NCBI GenBank assembly: GCA_025642065.1
Contig: JAODUP010000568.1
Location: 99,501 to 163,500 of the forward strand
Source: Paralvinella palmiformis
Taxonomy: Eukaryota > Annelida > Polychaeta > Terebellida > Alvinellidae
Direction: 5' to 3'
DNA: 64,000 nt
Each line of letters begins with the position of its first letter. The first letter of the stretch is position 1. The notes under the pieces were generated by a model, which saw nothing but the letters and a program-made list of their open reading frames with translations, was not told the origin of the DNA and did no database searches. The position numbers were made by a program, and so were the translations under genes. Shown here piece by piece: positions 49,739-61,826 of the stretch.

Positions 49739-51230
49739 TGTAAGTAAGTGTCTAGCCACAGTACAACTATCTCACCATAAACAACCTCACCACCATCAAT
49801 ATTTTACCTGGAAAGATATGATATTGAATCACTACACAACCACCACCAAAACTAGTACTACTCATTTGCTGCCAACAGATCTGCTAAAATAAACACATGG
49901 AATATCCTGTACAGCTCTCGCCATGATTATTTTCTCTATTGGTCACTTATAAATATAAGTGTACAATGATATTGATTATTTACATTCATATTATTTTAAC
50001 ATAAATTGCATTTTCGTTGAAAGATGAAACAATGAAGACATTGCACAGCCTATACCAGAAGACAAGCAAAATGTTAGGAATTTTGCAGCTGTTATGGCCG
50101 CCATCTTGGATTTGTATAATTGTGTTTCTGATATGAGTGATTTACAGTTCCAAATATATCTTGGCTGTTATTGTATGCATATCTCCGTTCCAACAATAGC
50201 AATAAAGAGACTATATCTGCTAAAATGGACTTTTAATTTATCTTGTTTCTTAAATACGGTTTCGTCGTAAATGTTTGCGAGCTGGCGATAAAAAGATTGT
50301 TTGATTAATCACAGATGCGTGGATTTGCTTCACTCATGCATTCTGTGTACATCATTGCAGGATCAATTCAATAACCTTTCACACGATATATAATATCAGA
50401 CGATGCCTACAAAATAAATGATTTGAGAGCCATTAAATGAACCGACTCCCAATAACTTTAGCTGCAAAAATAGTTCGCAAGAGCAATAGCGGCGGTGTTA
50501 TAAATGAGATGATATCACATAGATGGCAAAGAGTCTGACACTGCTATCACATATTTTCCAATACTAGGGACAACAGACCTACCAAAAATAATGGTTAGAC
50601 TTCCCCCATCTGATGGAGACCAATATCGAACTTCTGGGGATCTGGCTCATAGCCTATATGATATAAAACTACGTTTTGGTTTATTACATAATCATGTTTT
50701 ATGTTCATTTACCTGGAGAATGTATTTAGTATTCAACAAATCCTGACGAAAGAAGGAGAAAAACATACTGATATATTTGAGCATTTCACGCCTTTTGAAT
50801 AAGCGATATTTTAGTTACTGCAATGATTAAAATAAACACACGTCAGTGGTTGTTATCGGTGGCAAATATATCGTGCAATAATGCCATCATTCAGGGGTAC
50901 ACTAACTGATAATTCAAATACTTTTAGTAATTCATTAGTCCATATAATCCCAATCAATATGTTTACATTGTAATATTCCATCTTAATTTGAATTTCTCTG
51001 TTAACAACATATTTTATTTAACTAATAGTCTGTCCAGAGATAGCGTTATTGACAACATTAGAGGTTACATGTTATGGAGATCGTTAGAAACTGGACACCT
51101 CTCAAAAGCCAGCTTATGAATAAATACATCCATAAACCTATACGTCTATAAGCATATAGGGCCATAAACCAATACACCTATAAACCAGTAGATGGTTATT
51201 ACGTTCAGACCACTCGTTACTATTCATGGA
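49739..51230. other. No gene seen
   Basis: About 1.5 kb without a recognised gene. ATGGCCGCCATCTTGGAT near 50095 is a palindrome-like GC-rich word often met in repeats, but no element boundaries were found. Confidence 0.4.
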
Positions 51231-51398
51231 GGCATGGCGCAGTGGTTAGAACGTTGTCACCTAAACCTCCATGTTCTGAGTTCGAATTATATTAATAAAC
51301 CCGTGGCTCTGGGGTAGTTTTTTTTGTGTGCAGTCGTCCTCGGCCATACGTCCCCGATGTGATCAGTGTCGATCTATAACAACTCAACTCAACAAAAA
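51231..51398 (+). mobile_element. SINE-D, tRNA-derived
   Basis: Head with A box (TGGCGCAGTGGTTAGAACG, about 51235-51253) and B box (GAGTTCGAATT), a ~90 bp body, and an A-rich tail (CAACTCAACTCAACAAAAAA). Flanks ACTATTCATGGA and ACTATTCCAAGA (9 of 12) look like an aged target-site duplication. Confidence 0.75.
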
Positions 51399-51631
51399 AC
51401 TATTCCAAGATGAGTATTATTTTCCAAAAATATGAAGCCTGACGTAAATTGTTATATTCCCATCTGTCAATATTGTCCTAACTTATAAACCTAATATCAG
51501 TAAGACATTAACTATGGCTGTTTTCATGAAATCTGATTCTGTGAAATTATTAATAATACAAAAAAACTGATTTGGACTGTTCTGTTCTAAAGACTATACG
51601 ACATTTGATCATTCGTCTAAACAAATATGTA

Positions 51632-51790
51632 GGGGCGCATCCGTGATCACTACCACCTGAGTTCGAATCTCGCCGTGGGCATATATGAAGGGTGTTTCAT
51701 CTTTGACTTCGCTCCATTACATTTGTAGGGTCGCCCGGCCCATTTAGCATACCGCGTGTACAAAGGTGGCCGTAAAACATTAATCATCAA
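51632..51790 (+). mobile_element. SINE-A (head shortened) with target-site duplication
   Basis: Plus-strand copy: GAGTTCGAATCTCGCCGTGG (B box), TTTGACTTCGCTCCATTAC, GGCCCATTTAGC, GGCCGTAAAACATTAATCAT. The A box is poorly kept. TCTAAACAAATATGTA (51616-51631) recurs as TCTAAACAATATGTA (51791-51805), one base shorter, which marks both ends. Confidence 0.9.
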
Positions 51791-51918
51791 TCTAAACAAT
51801 ATGTATTGAACAGTAATCTTAATGAATTATGAGAATCTGCAATTAGAACTTGTCTCATCGTAGTATGTGAATGGTTTACAAACAAACACATACACACAAA
51901 GACCCCCCTCCATACACA

Positions 51919-51934
51919 CTACACACACACACAC

Positions 51935-51991
<57 letters not shown>
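51919..51991. repeat. (AC)n-(AT)n microsatellite
   Basis: AC run then AT run immediately upstream of repeat R copy 2. Copy 1 is also preceded by simple sequence. Confidence 0.96.
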
Positions 51992-51995
<4 letters not shown>

Positions 51996-52010
51996 ACATA
52001 TGTGCTATGT

Positions 52011-52783
52011 GTGTTTTAGGGTACATATAAAGAGGCAACAGGCACAGAGCATCAACATATCTAAACATCCTTCGAGACCTACCTCCATAAATCTAAATAC
52101 AACTATACATACATTAATCTAAAAATAAAATGTTCCATACTTCCACATATTGATAGATGTGTGCGTATACCTAAGCATGTGTCTGGTCTACTCATCAGCC
52201 TGTGGGAACCAGCTAATTCGCTTTTCGTTCGCGACAAATATGTCACGCCCACAGGAAAGCGGCTACATGCAGGCTACGTACAAAAAGCGGAAGCACGTAA
52301 AAAACATACCATTTGATACCACAGCTCGCAACAAACAACACGTGCGTGTGGTTCAATGGTGACTTGCTACATACATATCATAAACTATTTTGACACCACA
52401 GTTTACATTCAACAGTAATTTTCTGTGGTCCAAAAGAAACCTGTATATAAAGCATTTCGACACCTCAGATGCTGACCTCAGCTTTATTCTGGGTTCGAAT
52501 AACTAAATAAACCCTACCTATACGAACCATATATATTGGTACACGTCCGATTAGTCTGGCGTCGAAGTTCTTCTCTAGCCTAAGTGAAAAAGTTAGGCCC
52601 TTTATAAAGCCTCAGCGTGTTAACAAACACTACAATTTGTTCACGACGTAAGGATGTACACTAACTCAGTATGGACTCACTGAAGCGATTTACTAAAATA
52701 AAAACAAAGTAGCAATACTGCACAATGGATTATTACTGGATTAGAACGAAATATCGTCTCAAACCTGAGTAAATACTATGATT
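52011..52783. repeat. Repeat R, copy 2
   Basis: Near-identical to 15834-16614 over ~773 bp, same orientation, 36 kb apart. Differences are scattered substitutions and single-base indels (for example an extra A near 52302 that shifts the short frame). It starts GTGTTTTAGGGTACATA and ends at AAATACTATGATT, followed within ~25 bp by a MITE. High identity implies recent dispersal or exchange. Confidence 0.85.
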
Positions 52784-52805
52784 CCAAACTGATTTAAAAC
52801 ATATT

Positions 52806-53665
52806 TAATAAGCCTGAAGCATGATGACGTCAAAACCCAAAACAAACCAGCCGCGCTTTGCATTGTTGGATTTATAGGGGTCCGCTGAGCGATAATACCG
52901 TGATAATCCCGCCATTTTAACCTTAAACATCAATGTTCCGGATCTGTTATAATCATACCAAAAACTAACTTCTGCGTACCGTTTAACACTGCTTCGACAC
53001 CGAAAAAGCCGGCACTGTTGAAAAATTGTATTCCAAAACTGAAAATCAGATTATAATTATATGCTAATCGTCCGTCATTGCTACTTTATAAATGATGGTA
53101 AAGTGTAGTATTCAACATTTTAAACCATAGTACAATAATATTCACTTCACATAACAAAGACTATTAAAATGTGGTGTTCATGGTAAATCACACTAAAATT
53201 ATATTTAACGAAAAGAATATTAGAGTCCAGTTTATTGGTAAATTTAATTTATTATTTACCAATATTATTATCTATGATCTGATGGATAATAATATTGGTT
53301 ATTTACACGTTATTTACGTCTTTCACTGTTTCAGTTAATCCTTACACTGACACTGTAATTATAAATTTGACTCGCAGATTGTCATTTTGAATTAAAACTA
53401 CCCAACGCTTTCTCAGCATTTCATCCCGCAGCCAACACATGCCAACTTAAATGTTTATATCGCTTACTAGTGGCATGAAAATACGGTACGCAGGAGTTCG
53501 TTTTTGGCATGAATATAACAGATCCGGAACATTGACGTTTAATGTTAAAATGGTGGGATTATCACGGTATTATCGCTCAGCGGAACCCTTATAAATCCCA
53601 CAATGCAAAGCCCGCCTGTTTTTTTTATTTTTTTATTTTGACGTCATCATGCAATGGGTCTATTG
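52806..53665. mobile_element. MITE with ~165-bp terminal inverted repeats
   Basis: Left arm about 52819-52982, right arm about 53483-53652. Both arms carry GCATGATGACGTCAAAA, GCTGAGCGATAATACCGTGA, TGTTCCGGATCTGTTAT and CTGCGTACCGT in the same order toward the centre. A poorer outer part (AATAAGCCTG / AATAGACCCAT) may reach 52806 and 53665. The ~500 bp centre holds nested palindromes (TTGGTAAATTTA...TTTACCAA and ATATTATTATC...GATAATAATAT at 53236-53305) and no ORF. Long inverted ends with no transposase fit a non-autonomous DNA transposon. The superfamily and target duplication were not resolved. Confidence 0.85.
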
Positions 53666-53883
53666 CATATATAATTAATTACCGTTATAATTAGAGATAA
53701 TTTAAAGAAGAAACTAATTTCTAAAATAATCCAGAAGAGGATAATCTAAATATAAACAAGAAACTATGGTTAAAACAAAACCAGGCTTTGTACCGAACAC
53801 TACGGCCAAGAAAGATTAAGCCTAAAATGGAAAAGTAAAACATTAGTACACAGTATGAATAGTATATATCTATATAATATAAT
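53666..53883. other. No feature seen
   Basis: AT-rich spacer between the MITE and the SINE-B tail. Confidence 0.4.
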
Positions 53884-54203
53884 ATATAATAATAATGCAT
53901 GTTTATATAGCGCCAATACCAGGTAGCCCTGCTCTGAGGCGCTGTACAGTATTATTATCCCTGACTCAGACCTGTTTCCACTCAGCACATATCACAACTC
54001 CAAAGGGAGCATATTACGCATGCTGCCATTATAGGCGCAAAGCGTTACTCAAACACACAGCCATCGCGTCCTGTCAGGTATTAATTTTATGAATGAGTGA
54101 ACCAGTCGCCACATGACAACACCGCAACTCTCGGAGATTCGAACCCGCGACCCTTCGGCTACGAGTCCTACGCTCTAACTAACTGCGCTATCACGGCTCG
54201 ACA
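53884..54203 (-). mobile_element. SINE-B, tRNA-derived, with LINE-like 3' tail
   Basis: On the minus strand it begins CGAGCCGTGATAGCGCAGTT; A box about 54190-54171 (TAGCGCAGTTAGTTAGAGCG), B box 54146-54136 (GGGTTCGAATC). A ~200 bp body follows and the end is TTGGCGCTATATAAACATGC plus ATT repeats. That terminus closely resembles the local LINE 3' end at 29838-29905 (GGCGCTATATAG plus ATT repeats). Known: SINEs often borrow the tail of the LINE that mobilises them. Confidence 0.88.
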
Positions 54204-54931
54204 ATGTGTAGCGACAAGGAATGTTGTGCATAATTCATTTTCGTACAGCAGACGCAGGACGTTGTATAGCCATGTTAATGCATGTATTCAGAAGTACAGA
54301 AGCGTAGAAACGATTAAATAAAAATAAAATAAAAACAAATTACTAAATTATTCATTACTCAAGAAACATTACATTTAATTATGTTTGGCCTAAGATCATT
54401 CACACTCAAATACATAGAATAACAAGTACAACATTTCAGTAAATACCAGTAGATTCGTAAGTACATGTTACACCAAAATAGTATGCAATATTACTTAGTC
54501 CAGTTCAAAATTCAAATGCCCTTAATATCCGTCATATTCCACTCCATATCTATAACTATCTTATACAACCACTTAATCATTATGATACCAAGTGTCAGAA
54601 ACATATCAATTTACCACCAATACAGAATTAATACCCTTTGGCCTAACTAACCAGTGACTAGCATGGCTCCCACACACAGCCCACGTTATACAGTAAATAC
54701 AGCTTCACTTTGCAGTCAAAATACGGACCAATACAACTGGTTTTGGGGAATATAATTTGGGCATGTTAAACCTTACATATCACAGAATATAAAATAGATA
54801 TTGTACTAACCATTGTAATAGCCATTCTCCATGAAAAATAACGGAAATATCAGCACAACATAACATGTCACCACCCAGTCTTGTTCAGAAATAATGCCAT
54901 ACAGACAGGGTAATCAAGAGGTGTGGTAAGC

Positions 54932-54933
<2 letters not shown>
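54204..54933. other. No gene seen
   Basis: No recognised element. Confidence 0.4.
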
Positions 54934-54972
<39 letters not shown>

Positions 54973-55041
54973 ACACACACACACACATACACTCACACAC
55001 ACACGCACACACACACACACAAACACACACACATATATATA
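54934..55041. repeat. (AC)n microsatellite
   Basis: About 100 bp of AC repeats with a few interruptions, ending in a short AT run. Confidence 0.97.
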
Positions 55042-55337
55042 TGCGGTGTGGCCAGTGCATATATAGAGTGTTGGCCAAAAGAAAGGAACAATTATGTTCC
55101 AATTGTAAAGGAATATAAATATTTATATGTACAAACAAAAATTATTATAATAACAGCATTTGACGTCTAGAATATGAATAATATAAGCATAAATCAGAAT
55201 AAATTTAGATCAATACTAATAGCAGCGATATAACACGACTCAACCCAATAGCAACGACCGGTTTCGACCTATTCAAGTATTCATCAAGTTGCATAGAACG
55301 CTTGTGTTGCTTTGGCAATAATATGCCAAATACTGTT
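55042..55337. other. No feature seen
   Basis: Short unique stretch; nothing recognised. Confidence 0.4.
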
Positions 55338-55354
55338 AAGAAAATGTTGTATGA

Positions 55355-55545
55355 TGATGATGATTGATTGATGTTTTACGGCCACTTTTGTGCACAAGGT
55401 AGGCTAAATGGGCCGAGCGACCTCTAACGGTAATGAGGCGAAGTCAAAGACGAAACAACCTTCAGCTATGCCCACGCCAGGATTCGAACACGGGTGGTAG
55501 TGATCAGTGGTCCAGCACGCTACCGCTAGACCACGGAGGCGCCCT
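55355..55545 (-). mobile_element. SINE-A with 17-bp target-site duplication
   Basis: Full-length copy closely matching 45444-45643. AAGAAAATGTTGTATGA (55338-55354) is repeated as AAGGAAACGTTGTATGA (55546-55562), with two mismatches. The B box complement (GGATTCGAACACG) and A box complement (CTACCGCTAGACCACGG) are well kept. Confidence 0.93.
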
Positions 55546-55787
55546 AAGGAAACGTTGTATGAAATTGTCGTAAAAACAATAAGGTACTTTACATTAATAT
55601 CGTGTTACGATGAGACAATATAATATTGAATGAACGACATAATGTCACCATAATAATAATAATAATAATACTGTCGCAATAATTTGATATCATGTGTTTA
55701 GAGCCTATCACAAATGGTTATATGATAGTTTCACTATATGGCCAAATATAATGCTTTACTAATGTAACATGATATATAGTCTGTTAC

Positions 55788-55792
<5 letters not shown>

Positions 55793-55872
<80 letters not shown>
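55793..55872. repeat. (AAT)n microsatellite, LINE tail
   Basis: Pure AAT run at the 3' end of the minus-strand LINE that follows. Confidence 0.96.
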
Positions 55873-55873
<1 letters not shown>

Positions 55874-56470
55874 TATATTTAATAAAGCGCCCTTACTAGC
55901 AGGAGCCATTCAAAGGCGCTGTACAAATAATATGTAATTAATAATACCCCAAATAATGTCTGTAAAAACCCTGTAATGATTTAAAAGATAATAATTATTT
56001 ATCTGTGAAAGCGACCTTAAATAGGTTGTTTTTAGAAGAGACTTAAAATTTCCAAGAGTCGACGCATTTCTAATATTTGCCGGCAACTTATTCCACAAAG
56101 TGGGGGCTGCAACACTAAACGCACAATCACCATATGACTTGAGCCGAGACACTGGTACCTGCAATAGTATCTGACTTGATGACCTGAGTTTTCGGGATGA
56201 CTTTCTAATGGAAACCAGTTCACACAGGAATTCTGGCGCCATATCATTAATAGATTTATAAGTTATTAACAGAATCTTGAAATGGATACGCTGTCTAACA
56301 GGTAGCCAATGTAGTTTTTGAAGAATTGGGGTAATATGATCATATTTTCTAGTATTTGTTACAATGAGAGCTGCACTATTCTGAATTCGCTGAAGGCGAT
56401 TAATGTTATAATCAGATATGCCATATAACAGGGAGTTATAATAGTCTATACGAGATGTACCGGAATATAC
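55873..56470 (-). mobile_element. L2-like LINE, 5'-truncated, C-terminal ORF2 still open
   Basis: Minus-strand frame open without interruption from about 56463 to a stop at 55910 (~184 codons). It includes RIDYYNSLLYGISDYNINRL, RKYDHITPILQKLHWLPVRQ, RIHFKILLITYKSINDMAPE and YGDCAFSVAAPTLWNKLPAN, the canonical C-terminal region of L2/CR1 ORF2 after the RT. The first Met in frame is at 56242, but the true frame continues upstream of it, so this is a truncated ORF2, not a new gene. The 3' UTR is short (GCGCTTTATTAAATATACAT on the minus strand) with the AAT/ATT tail. The intact frame and identity to 11788-12131 mark it as the youngest L2-like copy here. Confidence 0.9.
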
Positions 56471-56587
56471 AAGTATGTGTCACTATAATCATCTGTTGAG
56501 AATTGAAACTGTGATGTGATGATATGGTTAAATTATGTCATATGATATGATGCAAACAGATTATTCTATTTTCAGTTATTGTTCTTA

Positions 56588-56619
<32 letters not shown>

Positions 56620-56988
56620 GTTAACGCTAGACGAAACGCGAACTTCTCAAAGGAAAGTTTGAATACATTTTTATAGGAAATTATGTTTTGGTAATTTCCA
56701 ATAGTGCTCACGATATAATTCGCTTGTCAAATGGTAGTATAACTATGTCGTTGTAAAGGACTTAACAACGATTATGTGTGGCGAATATGCCCAGCTGTCG
56801 GTGGCGAATGGGCCCGGTGACGAAAGATGTTTACAACCATAGATCATTAAGTTGTTTAATAATTCTCTGACGGCAATATTTAGCACAAAGAGTGTATTGT
56901 ACTTAACTAGATATAGCTGCTTTGATGGTTTGGTGGTTTAAAAGAGAGTGATAAAAGAGTTTTAGGTATTGTATTATATAATAGATTA

Positions 56989-57031
<43 letters not shown>

Positions 57032-57161
57032 GTTGTTGTTGTTGTTGTTTTTGCTGATGTTGTTGTTGTTAAATTTATATGATGATTGTGATGATGCTGC
57101 TGGTGCTCCTGGTGCTGACGCTAGTGACGATGATGATTATGATGATGATGATGATGACGAC

Positions 57162-57215
<54 letters not shown>

Positions 57216-57223
57216 AATGATGA
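56471..57223. repeat. Non-coding stretch with (TTG)n, (ATT)n and (GAT)n tracts
   Basis: TTG run at 56592-56622; ATT then TTG runs at 56992-57069; GAT tract at 57129-57223. The poly-Asp frame across the last is an artefact. No gene. Confidence 0.9.
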
Positions 57224-58222
57224 CAGTATGACATCACGATATAAATATAGCGATGTTATGTCAATACGGTAGTTCGGTGACATATTTCAATATTGTCATA
57301 CTAATGATATGGTTTAAGTCACTGTGGTAATTAGATTAATTTTGTTGTTATGTTGATGTTGATGAAATGCTACCTACATTTGTTAAGATGTTGTTACTAT
57401 ATAGTTACGTAGCTCATTGATACATAGTTGATACGATCTGTTGCTATGAAAGAACAGCATTATTAAATCCTAAGTAAGTAAGTAATTTTATTCGATGGTA
57501 TATATATACAGTAGCATAATATATTGTTTATCACATAATATTATTTACAATCATATACCATCAGGCCAACAGACAAGCACAAAGCTGTAACCTCCAAAAT
57601 AAACACCACACGTGTAGAACATAATTGATTATACGAGAAGGCGCAGTATTATGATGTACTCCGCTATACACGGTTGTATTATAGTATTGAGTTGTTATAA
57701 TACGATGTAGAACGAGTCCTACTTTCCACCCTAATGTCTAATATGGCCTATGTAATTGTGGTGTATTAGCTAAACAAATTATTTAAAATCGGCACTTAAT
57801 AACAATAATCCTGATAGTATCTAACCTGGTCAGAACTTTAACCTAAGCCATTGGAAAGGAAAATGATCAATATTACGTGATAAATCTCTTACTTGGAAAA
57901 ATCAGGTAGCACACATCAATACCAAACATTTCAAGAGCCATATTCATCACAAATCAAGCTAAAATCTCCACCTAAATAAAGATTGACAACTCTCTATCGT
58001 TACCTAATCCTTTCCTCATTTATCATTTTAACTTCGAGTTATTCAGGATTCAACATTTATGTTGGTGTATTCTTTATGATTAATGGTGTTGTCGTTTCAG
58101 CTGCTGCAGCTGTCTTACAAGTATTTTCGATGAGATGGTAGCTTAAAATAGTGTCTGCAACAGTAATGAATAGAAATGGCACGTATGTAAATATATGTAT
58201 TGTATATGTGTATGTATGTAAA

Positions 58223-58258
<36 letters not shown>

Positions 58259-58571
58259 ATGTATATATATTAAATGCCTGTAACGTATGTATGTATGTAT
58301 GTATGTATGTATGTATGTATGTATGTATCTATGTATGTATGTATGTCTGTCTGTATGTAAAAGACATTTTACAATAGATTAAACACGGAATTCCGAACAT
58401 TTGCGAGGAAGTACTCTACCCAACATGATATAGAGGCGATAAATGCAATGCTGATATGAAGGAGAGTAATGATAAATATTTCACTTTAATATACTATGAG
58501 AGCAATTCAAGGAAGTACATTTGGACATCGATGCTTTGGTGATAAGAGATAACATTGGTCTTTGTGGATGT

Positions 58572-58628
<57 letters not shown>

Positions 58629-58894
58629 TTTGTGTGTGTATATATTTGTGTTTATATTCCCAATATGTGTACATGGTATCACACACACGCTGAGAATGAA
58701 GGGGATTCTAGTCAGACAGTTTTCTGAACGTAACTTGTAATAGCAAATAATGGTATTGGACAAGGGGTCACCATGGCAACATAATTATAATATTTATATT
58801 TTGTGCTTAATATCCACAATAGAATGTTGTTAAAATAATATATATTTATTTATGCCACTAAAAACATTATATATAATCGTCAGAAATAACACTA
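57224..58894. other. Non-coding with AT and GTAT microsatellites
   Basis: AT run at 58226-58252, GTAT run at 58285-58358, and AT then GT run at 58574-58628. No gene recognised. Confidence 0.6.
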
Positions 58895-59084
58895 ATGATG
58901 ATGATGATGATTGATGCTTTACAGCCACTTTTGTGCACATTATAGGCTAAATGGGCCGAGCCACATCCAAAGGTACTGAAGCGAAGTCAAAGATTAAACA
59001 CCCTACAACCATGCCCGCGCGGAGATTCGAACACGGGTGGTAGTGAGGTTGGTCCAACACGCTACCGCTAAACCAGGGAGGCCC
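58895..59084 (-). mobile_element. SINE-A copy
   Basis: Same family, with ATG tail, CTTTACAGCCACTTTTGTGC, GGCTAAATGGGCCGAG and B box complement GAGATTCGAACACGG. Flanks CAGAAATAACACTAAT and AAGAATGAAGATAAAT (10 of 16) could be a worn target duplication. Confidence 0.88.
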
Positions 59085-59524
59085 TTAAGAATGAAGATAA
59101 ATCTTTAAATATTTTACTTGACCTGTTACTGATTAATCAAGTTCGATTTGAAGAAGACTTTCGGATGCCGATGTATTATTTTATTAACAATGAGGAATGA
59201 AAATCTTAAATTTCCAGCCAGTTCGCTTTGAATTTAATTTGGTCTTCAGACAAATTGTAATATTTGAACGTATTAAATTTCATTCTTTCGTAATTGTATA
59301 GAGGTTCTCCAGTATAAAATAAGAGCGGGTTTTATGAAGAATTACGACCTGTTCACAGATTTGTCATTTTTCTTTAAACCTATATAAAGGATTATTTTTG
59401 TAATTCTAAAAATAAATATTGGGTAATAATCTTATTAAACAGTCTCCATATAAACGTGGTCTCACCATAAAAACAGGATTGTTGTGGAAAAAAGAAATGT
59501 TATAATTTCAACTGATAAGTCTGT
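59085..59524. other. No clear feature
   Basis: AT-rich flank upstream of the LINE remains. It may contain unrecognised older LINE sequence. Confidence 0.3.
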
Positions 59525-60817
59525 GCCTGTGAATATATGTTAATGATATATCAAAATACACAAATGCACATATATCTTTTGCAGACGACACTTCTTTAAT
59601 CATTAGTGATACTGATATTTCCACCTTATATCAAAGGGCAAATGTAGAAATGAATAACTTATTTGAATGTTTTGGCAAATGCCTCGCAATAAAAACAAAA
59701 CAATATATGGTTTTCAAATCAAATAATGGATTTTAACTCTTGGAATTTAGTTGTTATCATTAAGAAAATTGCTCAATCAAGAAAAACCACTTATTTGAAT
59801 GGTTTTGTGCAAATGGTCTCTCGCTAAATAAAAACAAAACAAAATATATGGTTTTCAAAGGTGGTACAAATAATTTGGATTTTAACATCTTGGACATTTC
59901 AGTTGGTGGTACTCATTTAGAGCAAATTGGTTCTCAATTCCAAGAGAAAACCACCAAATTTCTTGGTGTCTTTCTGGACGAGACTCTTTCATGGAAATAT
60001 CATTTGATTTACGTGAACAATAAGATTTCTCGGGCCTTATATGGCATAAAACAAGTAAAGAAATTCCTACCAAAAACAGTCTGAAAACTTTATACCTGGC
60101 TCTCATACAACCATATATCTCATATGGTTTACTAATTTGGGGGAACGCCAATTCATCAATCCTTCAGAAAACTGTGTCTTTGCAGAAAAGAGCTATTCGT
60201 ATTATTAATAATGCGGGTTATAACAATCATACCGATCCCTTATTCAAAAATTGTGAAATCTTAAAATTAAGTGACATGTATCAATACCACGTATGTTTGT
60301 TAATGGACGACTTTATTAACAAGAGACTTCCTATATCCTTCGATGGCCTATTCCGTCTAAATTCTGAGGTACAGGAAAATCGCGTGACAAGGCAATCTAG
60401 TCATATGCATGTACCTCGATGTAACTCTGCACTATCCAGTAAGTTGCCGTTAGTCAATTTTCCCATTATATGGAACAATTGGAATAGTATCCTTTCCACT
60501 TGTAATTCAAGATCAAAAACTAAGAAAACCCTGAAAAGTTACATCTTAGCTACTTACTCAGCATCTGTAAAATGCAACAACCCTTATTGTTGTCAATGCA
60601 TACATGTCTAGGTAATGATATGATTCCTTGGTACCTGGTCCACATACTTCCAATACACACACGACCAGACTTGCAAATACACAAACAGCGTTTTATTGAG
60701 CTGACTATTATTAGCTATAATAATTTCTTTATATGTAATATACTTGTACAATTGCATTACGTATACGTTATTTGATATTGAAATTGGAAATAAATACTAC
60801 TACTACTACTACTACAC
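59525..60817 (+). mobile_element. LINE ORF2 3' half with (TAC)n tail
   Basis: RT catalytic block at about 59535-59600 (YVNDISKYTNAHISFADDTS). A partly repeated thumb region follows (LFECFGKCLAIKTKQYMVFK, then again HLFEWFCANGLSLNKNKTKY at about 59785-59850). Next come TKFLGVFLDETLSWKYHL (59960-60010), then in shifted frames ALIQPYISYGLLIWGN and LQKRAIRIINNAGYNNHTDP, and IIWNNWNSILSTCNSRSK (60460-60525). It ends with a CNNPYCCQC cysteine cluster, a 3' UTR and GGAAATAAATACTACTAC. A C-terminal frame of 145 codons (60174-60611) is open. Clade: Jockey/CR1-like, not resolved. Dead through stops and frameshifts. Confidence 0.85.
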
Positions 60818-61151
60818 GCCTATCGCACAATTAACCGCTACAAGTTCTTCCGCCGACCAACTTCGTATTTAATACGTGTTATTTATAAGATTTTCGAATG
60901 AATGTATATAAAAATATTCTCATTTCAATTTGTCTCTTTCAATCCATCTTACTTATAAGATCTTTGTGATGCTCTGAAATTCTACTTTAGCCTATCACAA
61001 TTTTAAGCAGAGGAAATGTGTGATTAGTTCATGCCAGACCAAATCCACTTACAGTCCATTAGATGAAGTTATCTGAAATATATAATACCTCAAACAGGTA
61101 ATTATACACATTATACTTGAATTGATTAGACAAACCCTGATATTCTGTTTA
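60818..61151. other. No feature seen
   Basis: Unique AT-rich sequence between two LINE ends. Confidence 0.4.
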
Positions 61152-61490
61152 AATAATAATAATAATATCTTTATACAACAGCTTATTTAACTTAAATTGC
61201 TCTAACACGATTCACATTGAAAACACAATTAATGCATATTTTGGCTACATAAGATAAACACATTTTATACATAAATACAGTAATTTATAGATATTATAAA
61301 TTAGCGCTTTAAATAAGGGAGTTTTACGAACATTAAAAATAGATGTTTTAGCTTCTGCAAATGTAATTTGATTAGGCAACTTATTCTACCGAGTAGGGTC
61401 TGATGCTCCGAACAGATAGCTATATTACTTTTTAAAGGGACACTTTTTAACCGTAGGTTAGCCCAAATGTTACGAAGCATCATGACGGTC
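61152..61490 (-). mobile_element. CR1/L2-like LINE 3' end relic
   Basis: On the minus strand, one frame reads FGASDPTR, a stop, then NKLPNQITFAEAKTSI and FNVRKTPLFKALIYN, matching the AP.LWNKLP..I..A.....FK..LKT.LF..AY end of ORF2. It is followed by a ~150 bp 3' UTR and an ATT tail (61152-61168). The arrangement resembles the 29838-30070 LINE end. Confidence 0.65.
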
Positions 61491-61826
61491 AACACTTGGA
61501 TCCAAACAATTAAACAACAACATCAAATCGAAACGATGTCCAAGTAATACTTTCCTTCGGACGCTTCAGGTAACAGTATTAATCAATAAAGGTGTGTAAA
61601 TAAGTGGTTTGTTTTGCCTTGGTACAAGTGTCACCTGAGTAATCTGGCCGAGTGGTCTTGCCCTGGGAAAGCTGCCAAACCTAGATACGTTGAGCAGATT
61701 GGCACTCAGACATGATGGTTTGCAGCGAGGTGATCTAATATGTGCGCTTTCGAAGTGTTTTAATCAAACCAAAGACATTGTCCATGAATTACTGACAACA
61801 GTGTTATGAATCACATGAGGTATAAC
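61491..61826. other. No feature seen
   Basis: No recognised element. Confidence 0.4.

Noticed and set aside
57030..57272. Poly-Asp acidic ORF
   Set aside because: Translation of a GAT microsatellite; no homologous flanks.
59882..60151. 89-residue minus-strand ORF
   Set aside because: Antisense shadow of the plus-strand LINE ORF2.
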